From Isoetes taiwanensis (Eukaryota > Streptophyta > Lycopodiopsida > Isoetales > Isoetaceae), in the NCBI GenBank assembly GCA_021234155.1, contig JAJEKV010000057.1, positions 5,301,821 to 5,365,820 of the forward strand: a stretch of DNA of 64,000 nt, given 5' to 3'. The position numbers and the translations under genes were made by a program. The notes under the pieces are model-generated. The model was not told the DNA's origin, did no database searches, and saw only the letters and a program-made list of their open reading frames with translations. Below, one piece after another: positions 57,201 through 64,000 of the stretch (position 1 is the first letter of the stretch; every line of letters begins with the position of its first letter).

Positions 57201-57703
57201 CAATAGCAGTATGAAAAAATTGCTTGCTGATGTGGGTGTTCTTGACAGAGTACCCATAGAACTTCCGCCATTAAAACTTGGCAAAAGCTTCATGAGGCTT
57301 CGCTATGTTGGTAAGCTTATGTGTGGTTGCAGCATAGGGAACTTGACCACAGACAGTGACATCATTGACAACAGCAGCCCAATTTAAAGGAGTGCGTCTA
57401 GGCAATTGAAATACATGTGCCAAAAGACTCTGATTGCAGATGATGCGAGTATGAACCACCATTGTCTGGTTTCCTAGCGACGGTCTTGACCAAATGGGCA
57501 ACAAACTGCCAAAGCTGTGCCGGATTTGGAACAAGGAGTTCTTGTTTTACGAAATCAAGCAACCCGCCCTTTCAGCAACTTCGTGACTGGCGCCTTCAAG
57601 AGCTTCCCGAATAGTGACGGTGGAGAAAATCACTGATGAAAAAAGTTCAGGATCCATTAGTGCAGTGGCCTGTAGAGTGGGTAGTTTGGGGGAAGTAGCC
57701 ATG
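54265..57703 (-). mobile_element. Broken coiled-coil ORF region downstream of gypsy integrase
   Basis: A minus ATG at about 57703 (MATSPKLPTLQATALMDPEL) follows a minus TATA-like CTATAAAAATC at about 57795 and an A/C/T-rich leader. Protein-like segments in the same direction follow at 57063-57534, 56001-56414 (Gln/Leu-rich coiled coil with VMELQMQLSDMQKQK), 55536-55988 and 54265-54689. I recognise no retroviral domain. It lies where some plant gypsy elements carry an additional ORF, but it could be a captured host sequence. The region has several breaks. Confidence 0.4.
54636..54688 (-). repeat. (CCCCA)n / (TGGGG)n run
   Basis: A C run followed by CCCCACC-type and then repeated CCCCA units on the plus strand; the minus strand has at least five GGGG runs separated by one T. 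It has clear G-quadruplex potential on the minus strand. Confidence 0.85.
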
Positions 57704-58639
57704 GAGATCGAAGGAAAGAGTTGGAGAGCAGAAGGCAAAGAACAGAGAATTTTCTGGAGCTTTAGGGTTCGCATTTGTTTAGCAAAGATTTTTATAGTTA
57801 GGTCCGAAAGTAGAACCTGAGCCGTTGAAAGTGCCAGATGGCAGCATGGATAAGAGAAAGATCTAGAACCAAAATTTTGGCTGAGTCTCAGAAAGCCAAC
57901 TGAGAGAAAATCAATGGTAGAGATGGACAGGAATGAACGGTGCGATGGGACATCATGGTGGTGTACGAATAATGATTTGACATAGCCGTGGTTTAATTTG
58001 GCATAATTAAGAGAGGCAACTCGAGAGTCGAGAGTCAGAACATTTAAATGGAGGAGGTGGTAGAAGCAGCAGGCCAGAGAGAAGGTGCCGCTACTAGATT
58101 TGTGGCGAGATATGGGAATCTGGAATTGGAATATACCTCGCATGTGGACAGGTCAGCAAAAAGTGATTGGGCCACCGTGGCATGCAAGAGTCCGTAGGGC
58201 TATATAAGACGAACGAGGAGTGAAGAAGAACACTACCAGTTTGCAGCGATGGAGATGGTAAACACCATGCTGAAAAATTGCCTTGAATGACTTACTTGCT
58301 GTATGAAAGACCTTGATCTTTGGAAGATGAAGAACCGTGGGATTCCCATGGATGGCTGGCTGTCCGCTTCGGCGGATAATCCTGACCCCATGTCCAACTA
58401 TCAGTACGTAATACTGCACTTGCACTACGATCCGGAGCAGGGCTATGTAATCCTGCGGGCCTGTGCTACTCCCAATGCAGAGTAGCTAGATTTCTAGAGT
58501 AGGGTTTTGTACATAGATTAAGGGCAATGCCCCCCCGCGATTAAGTAAGAGCTATACCCAATTTTTGTATGATCTGGCTCTGTTTGAATATAATATAAGC
58601 CAGTTACTCAATGAGACACATTTTGTGTCGTGAATCATG
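57704..58639. other. Region between coiled-coil ORF and integrase end
   Basis: Contains the minus-strand TATA-like box near 57795 and a C run (CCCCCCC, about 58531) that in minus sense is a G-rich purine stretch just past the integrase end, where a polypurine tract would be expected. An LTR here is possible, but I find no second copy to prove it. Confidence 0.3.
58249..58485 (+). other. Small plus-strand ORF behind a TATA box
   Basis: GGGCTATATAAGACGAAC at about 58197 is a good plus-strand TATA context. The longest clean frame, 58303-58485 (60 codons), reads WKMKNRGIPMDGWLSASADN and ends in CATPNAE. Composition is protein-like, with no family recognised. It lies antisense inside the gypsy-related region. 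Confidence 0.3.
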
Positions 58640-58992
58640 TCTGTTGTTTCCGTGTAAAAGTGCTTGAGGTGAAAACCATTAACCAAAGTAGGTAACGTAG
58701 TGCCATCTAATTCCGTGAGTTGAAACACACTCGGTTGGACCACTTGAATAATTTTCTAAGGGCCAAGCAAATGAAATTTGAGCTTGCCTGGAAAATTTTT
58801 GTATCAGGAATCATAAAGAAGAACTAAATCCCTTTCCTTGAGAGTTTTGGTTTTGATGTGTTTGTCATGCCAGGATTCTCGCAATTATTGCCCAATAAGA
58901 ACCCTGAGACAAGCATCCCTGTGAAATTCATCTAATTGTTGTAACTGATAAACCCTCTCCCGTAAAACAGCCGGAGGATCATGGGTAGTAGC
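58640..58992 (-). mobile_element. Gypsy integrase C-terminal part (left of nested insertion)
   Basis: Minus frames carry VYQLQQLDEFHRDACLRVLI and, further on, PSVFQLTELDGTTLPTLVNG followed by FHLKHFYTE, the GPF-type C-terminal module of Ty3/gypsy integrase. It is the continuation of the pol region at 61293-64000, separated by the nested LTR element. Broken. Confidence 0.75.
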
Positions 58993-59307
58993 TGTCAAGG
59001 TTGCACCAAGAAAAGGAGAGAAGGGGATGCACACCGAATTCCGAGAGCGCAAGCTCCCAAAACAAAGGCAAAATGGAATTGTATTCAATGTTCTCAATAC
59101 ATGACGTACAATGATATAAACACAACGGTGATACTAAGAATAGTATTAGCCATTCACCCACCGCCCACTAATAACAGCCGTTACTTAGTTAGGTCGGTGC
59201 TCAGTGCTGATAAGGTGCTTAGTCAGCACTTATGTGCTGAGTGCTCTAAGTGCTGATACATCACGTCTAGCGGCAAGATGGTGATCTCGATATCATATAT
59301 CTCGACA
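58993..59307 (-). repeat. 3' LTR of the nested copia-type element
   Basis: 315 bp, TG...CA ends, preceded in element sense by a purine-rich tract. Contains a duplicated AGTGCTGA-type segment that differs in copy number from the other LTR. Confidence 0.92.
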
Positions 59308-59406
59308 CTCCTCCTTGATGAGAGATCGCCATCTCCATGCTCAGCCTCCTCCTCCTGGAGATAAGATCTGAATCTTGGTCAAGATGGTCACTTAATCAGG
59401 GTCATC

Positions 59407-60732
59407 TTAAAAGTTCAAAAACCAAGTTTGCATGAAGAGATCAGCTTTATTCTCTCTGGTAGGTAAATAGACCTGCTGATCAACCACTGTATCAGGAACA
59501 GTAAGTCGAGAAGGAAAATGAAGTTTGTCTTTGATATCCATAATTGTTTTGCCAAGAGGAACATGAAAATTATTTCCATGCATAGCCTCGATATAGGCAA
59601 TAGAAGCATCAGATATGATTACTTCGTTAAGTCTTATAGATTCAACAGCCATAAATGCAGCTACTCCAACAATGCTAGGTCGAAATTCTCCATGAAAATC
59701 AAACCTTAGTACCTTCGCTTCACCTTGATCACGTGTCGCTAGAAGTAAAGAGTCAACTGCTCCTCCTTGCTTTGGAATCATGATCATATATGATGCATAT
59801 TCAACTCCTTCACAATCAAGTGAATTAAGATCTCCTCCTTGATCTGGAAACAGAAAAGAGTTGAGTGCCATAACAGGTGCTGGAAGTGTTGGAAGTCTTT
59901 GGAAGTTTCGTAATCGAACGAGAAAAATCAGTTGATCAGATGTTAGAACCTGAGTGCCTCCTTGCATAAACGCCGCCAAAGTATCAGAAATGAATGCCAC
60001 TTGATGAAGTGCTGCTACATTGCCTGAAAATGGGGAAACGAAGGCCACATCAAGATATCCTAGCTCAATGGATGAGGTATCTATTAACCCTTGCTTGGAA
60101 GGTGCTGGAATATCAAAAATTAGCATCCATTTAGTGGGTGCTACTGCATCGTCTGATATCCAGAAAGTAGAAGGATCTAAATCCACTACTTCATGCTTAA
60201 TAGGAAGAGATAATCTGCTGCCAATGTGCTTCTCCTCCTCATCGTGCTCATCCCCATTTAGGGCAGATTGCGTCTTTGAATGCCCTGCTGCAAAGAGACT
60301 GGCATGGTCATCTTTACCTGCATCTTGCCTCATCATGATCTCCTCCTTAATAGAAGTGATTGCTTGATGGAAGCCCATATCTTTGTCTTGCATGAAGCTG
60401 CTGCACAAAGAATCAAATGCATTAGGTAATGACCTGAGGAAGAAAAATAGTTGCATCGATTGTGAGATCTGATGCTCTTCTCTAAAAGCTTCAATTTGCT
60501 AGAAGGCATGCTTCATGCGATCTTGGTTAAGACTCTCCGTCTCTTCCCAATACATGTTTGCTGCCTCAGCATGCAAATGCCCAATAATGTGGGTCTTTTG
60601 GTCATGCTTCTCAATGAGAGCATGCCACAAATCATGGCTATTCTCTTGCTGGAACTCATCAAGGATAGAGTCAGCTAAAGAGAGCCCAATATATGCCATC
60701 ACCTTGTCATCTCGGCGCTGCCAAGCATGCAA
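59407..60732 (-). CDS. Interior coding region of the nested element (Gag-like start, RNase H-like end)
   Basis: A frame at 60732-60499 (MHAWQRRDDKVMAYIGLSLA) and a 349-codon frame at 60456-59407 lie between the LTRs. The first part (LHAEAANMYWEETESLNQDR, FFLRSLPNAFDSLCSSF) fits copia Gag of the UBN2 type. The last part (YLPTRENKADLFMQ) fits the end of copia RNase H. The middle is unassigned, with no RT or integrase, which fits a deletion derivative that would need proteins from a partner element. Confidence 0.7.
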
Positions 60733-60968
60733 ATCAGCAATATTCTTGGCATCCGGTGCAGGTTCTTGGCCATTGACAATTCCCTAAACTCCTTCATCCT
60801 TGAGAATGAAGATCATTCCGCTTTTCCATTCTCGGAAACCCGCGGCCGTAAAATCAAAGATTTGAATCGCATGACCGCCAGGGAAGGTAATCTGGTTGTA
60901 GCTTGCATCCTTCTCCATTGCTGTGTTGATCTTGAATCAATCTCAGCACACCTAGTGCTCTGATACCA

Positions 60969-61292
60969 TGTCAAGGTTGCACCAAGAAAGGGAGAGAAGG
61001 GGATGCACACCGAATTCCGAGAGCGCAAGCTCCCAAAACAAAGGCAAAATGGAATTGTATTCAATGTTCTCAATACATGACGTACAATGAGATAAACACA
61101 ACGGTGATACTAAGAATAGTATTAGCCGTTCACCCACCGCCCACTAATGACAGCAGTTACTTAGTTAGGTCGGTGCTCAGTGCTGATAAGGTGCTTAGTC
61201 AGCACTTATGTGCTGAGTGCTATAAGTGCTGTAAGTGCTGATACATCACGTCTAGCGGCAAGATGGTGATCTCGATATCATATATCTCGACA
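60969..61292 (-). repeat. 5' LTR of the nested copia-type element
   Basis: 324 bp, followed in element sense by TGGTATCAGAGC, the initiator-Met tRNA binding site typical of plant copia elements. Confidence 0.92.
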
Positions 61293-64000
61293 GTAGCAAG
61301 TTGAAATCAAAGAGCGGGTAGAACAAACTCAAAAGGCATCAAAGCCTCTTGGCCATATACTAATTTGAACGGTGTCTGCCCTATGGCAATTTTGTAAGTA
61401 GTATTATAGGTCCATAAAATAGTGGGTAACTTGTCCTGCCAATCTGTTCTGGAAGCTTCATAAATTTTCTTGAGAATGTTGATGAAAGTCTTATTGGTAC
61501 TTTCAGCAAGACTATTGCCTTGTCGATAATATGGAGTGCTCTTTTGATGATGGATATGCAAGTAGTCTGTCAGTTCTTTGATCGTATGATTAACAAAATG
61601 AACACCCCAATCGCTCACTAGTTCCGTGGGGCAGCCAAAGATGTAATGACATGTGTGTAGAGCACCCGCGCCGTGCTGGTGGTGGTGTTATCCGATAACA
61701 CACAGGCTTCAGCCCACTTCGTTGTATAATCAGCGAGAACAAGGACGTATCGAGCACGGGAGTTTGGAGCAGGTGGATCAATGGGCCCAACAAAATCCAT
61801 ACCCCATTTGCTGAAGGGTAACGGCGTGGCGACGGGAAGTTAAGGGTAAAGCGTCACGGGCCATGGGTCTTCCCATGCACTGACAGACATCACAATGGTG
61901 TGCATGAGCATGGGCGTCTTTGAACAGTGTGGGCCAAAAATAGTCAACCAAAAGAATTTTCCATGCCATATTATCACCACTAAAATGGCCTTCACAAGGC
62001 GTCCATGGGCTTGGCGAACAATCTCTGGGACTTTATGAGGAAGAACACATCTGCGCAAAATCATATCCTTGCCACGCTTGTAAAGATGTTCAGCAACCAT
62101 GGTATAGTCACGGACTTCACGAAGGAACTGTTGACGGCGTGAGCGCAGCTTTTCAGGAGAAAGCGTGGGATCTTTAGATGGTAAGGCACCAGAGAGAAGA
62201 TATTATTGGTAGTCGTGGAACCAGTGTGGCATCGCTGTGGCCAAGAAGAGTTGAGCATCTGGGAAACTGTCAGAAACTCCCCAAGACTGGTTATCGATGT
62301 GAAGGCATGAAAGATAATCAGACACCACATGAGACTTGCTTGCCTTATGAATGATTTCAAAGGGAGCAAACTCTTGGAAAAGCAGCACCCAGCGAGCAAT
62401 ACATCCCATAAGTGTTGGTCTTATTGATCAGATAGAGCAGAACTTGATGATCCACAAAGAACTTGATTTTGCTACTTAAAGGATAGTGACGGAACTGTTG
62501 TACACAGAAGATGAGCCCAAGTGCTTCCCGTTTCGTGGCAGAATAATTTTTCTCGGTAGGGTTGAGTTTTCTGCTTGCATATCTAATCGGTTTGTCAAGC
62601 CGAGAATCATATACTGGGAAAGAACATCACCAATAGCAAAAGCTAAAACATCCACAAGAATGTGAAATGGTTTGTTCCATTGAGGTGGAAGAAGAACAGA
62701 GGCTTGAGTAAGTAGAACCTTCAATTTTTGAAAGGCCGCATCCGCTTGTGGATTCCAAGCCCCAAGTGGATTCATCACCCGTGAATTTATGAATAGGATC
62801 TGCAATGGCAGCTAGTCCAGCCTGAGCTTTGAGCACACAGCTGCTCTTGGCAGGGTCTGTGGTAATGCCTTCTTACTGACAAAATGGCCAACAAGGACAC
62901 CCAAAGTGACGCAAAAAGTACACTTCTCGGGATTCAAACTAATGCCCGATTCATCACATTTGGTGAGATGATCTTCCATGGAGCTGTAAACAGAAAAGTC
63001 AACATGGAAAACTTGCAAAAAAGCATTTTATTTCATGTAATCCTAAAAAACAGAAAGTATAATGCGTTGGAAAGTTGGACAAACCAAATGGCACCACTTT
63101 GTAGGCAAAAGTGCCCCACGGTGTGGTGAATGTTGTTTTCAATTGATCTTCAGCTCTAATGGATATTTAATTGTAGCCAGAGAAACCTTCCATGAAGGAG
63201 TACATCTTATGGTCTGCTACTTCTTCTAGAACTTGATCTGTGAAGGGTAGCAGGAAATGGTCTCGCTTCTGGCCATATTGAGTTTTCTGTAATCCATACA
63301 AACGCGTATTTTCCCATTATGCTTAAGGGCAATAACAATGAGGCTCACCCACTCAGAATGTTTGACCTCATAATAAGTCCAGCAACTAGAAATTTATCAA
63401 TTTCGGCTTTGACACGGTCACGATAGTTGGGGTTAAGCCTGTACTGTCGTTGCTAGATGGTGCGTACATCAAGTTTGGTGGGAATGGTGAGTTGATACCT
63501 CTTAAACCTTTATAACTCTACGCAAAGATGTGCTTGAATGTTTTGAAGAGACTGAATGCACGAGCTTTATATGGTTTGAGAAGATTGGCAGCTAACCTGA
63601 TTGGTTGGCTGTCTCTTAAGTCAATGATTTCAAGTTCCGGAGTCTGAATATGCAGAATGACATTCATGTCCGTGATGATATGAGCAGGTGGTTATAGCAA
63701 AACTGGTGGTTCAGCACTCTGAATGGAAAAGAATAACGGCTATTGAGTTGGGTCAAGTAAATGTTGCATCATAATAGCAGCGACATCAACAGTACCTGTA
63801 TTGGTGTCAACATCCTATTGAATGTCAACACACTGAATGCGATTGTAAGGCGCGAGATAAGGATCAAGCAAGGATGCAATAGCATGGTCTTGATCGAGAC
63901 TCATATCACCCCAAGGATCAACATATTCCAGATAGGCAGATATAGGCAAGCTGGCGACTGGAGCTTGGACTTGATAAGTGTTTTGAAGATCCAATGGTTC
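61293..64000 (-). mobile_element. Ty3/gypsy pol region (linker, RT, RNase H, integrase), broken, open at right edge
   Basis: In minus sense from the right edge: a protease-RT linker, RT entry with the YRDRVKAEID-type motif near 63410, RT core and SLNPEKCTFCVTLGVLVGHF near 62900, RNase H near 62500-62800 (PLGAWNPQADAAFQKLKVLL), a zinc/integrase start (CDVCQCMGRP near 61890), integrase core (MDFVGPIDPPAPNSRARYVL) and STPYYRQGNSLAESTNKTFI near 61500. The order is Ty3/gypsy. It has several breaks and is older than the copia-type element inside it. Confidence 0.88.

Larger units (their letters stand above)
58993..61292 (-). mobile_element. Short copia-type LTR element, structurally whole, nested in gypsy
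   Basis: Two LTRs, 58993-59307 and 60969-61292, start TGTCAAGG and end CTCGACA. They are flanked by GTAGC on both sides (58988-58992 and 61293-61297), a 5-bp target duplication. In minus sense the primer-binding site TGGTATCAGAGC follows the right LTR and a purine tract AAGGAGGAG precedes the left LTR. By eye the LTRs differ by about six substitutions and one length change in about 315 bp, so the insertion is young. The interior is only 1.66 kb and lacks most of pol, so the element is non-autonomous. Confidence 0.92.

Noticed and set aside
1-64000. tRNA, rRNA or known riboswitch genes
   Set aside because: None recognised on reading either strand; the only tRNA-related sequence is the retroelement primer site near 60957.

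Overview
The window looks like nuclear DNA of a land plant. The evidence is one intron-containing gene with short GT-AG introns, an intact GT47-type xyloglucan galactosyltransferase gene with an upstream regulatory region, plant-type L1 LINEs, Ty3/gypsy and Ty1/copia LTR elements (one with the plant copia primer-binding motif TGGTATCAGAGC), and MITEs with long terminal inverted repeats. Nothing indicates a bacterium or organelle. I cannot name the species. The second, non-DUF4283 LINE family may point away from the best-studied flowering plants, but that is only an impression.

Layout. 1-2056 (minus): 5' part of a long coiled-coil protein gene in five exons, running off the left edge, with a small fold-back element in its upstream region (2472-2700). 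3.4-6.6 kb: decayed Ty3/gypsy copy. 7.39-7.55 kb: pentanucleotide microsatellite. 8-10.9 kb: protein-like fragments I cannot identify. 11.5-16.1 kb (minus): nearly full-length but broken LINE with ORF1, endonuclease, RT, C-terminal zinc motif and a structured 3' UTR. 16.85-17.42 kb: 5'-truncated L1. 18.3-23.6 kb: unidentified ORFs, a 125-bp tandem repeat, a decayed MITE and a duplicated 170-bp block.

25.1-26.9 kb (minus): intact single-exon xyloglucan galactosyltransferase (GT47, MUR3-like), the best functional gene here. 27.6-33 kb: its upstream sequence and several rearranged copies of it, one split by a 1-kb composite element made of two head-to-tail units. 34.85-41.38 kb (minus): complete-length L1 with a target duplication and an extra upstream ORF. 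41.98-49.2 kb: an unclassified region with a perfect hairpin leader present twice, about 5 kb of strongly pyrimidine-rich DNA, and an array of six hairpin units. 49.42-49.87 kb: fold-back MITE whose empty site is also in the window. 50.66-51.85 kb (minus): a decayed second copy of the galactosyltransferase, cut off exactly where a LINE of the 11.5-kb family begins (51.85-54.08 kb, plus). 54.2-64 kb (minus): a broken Ty3/gypsy element with an unexplained coiled-coil region downstream of integrase and a young, short copia-type LTR element (58993-61292) nested in its integrase.

The working host content is therefore two genes (coiled-coil protein; Golgi galactosyltransferase). The rest is mobile-element history that can be ordered by nesting and by empty sites. 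The most unusual signals are structural: a cruciform-like 3' tail shared by the LINE and the composite element with a compensatory pair change, and the hairpin array at 48.37-48.80 kb.
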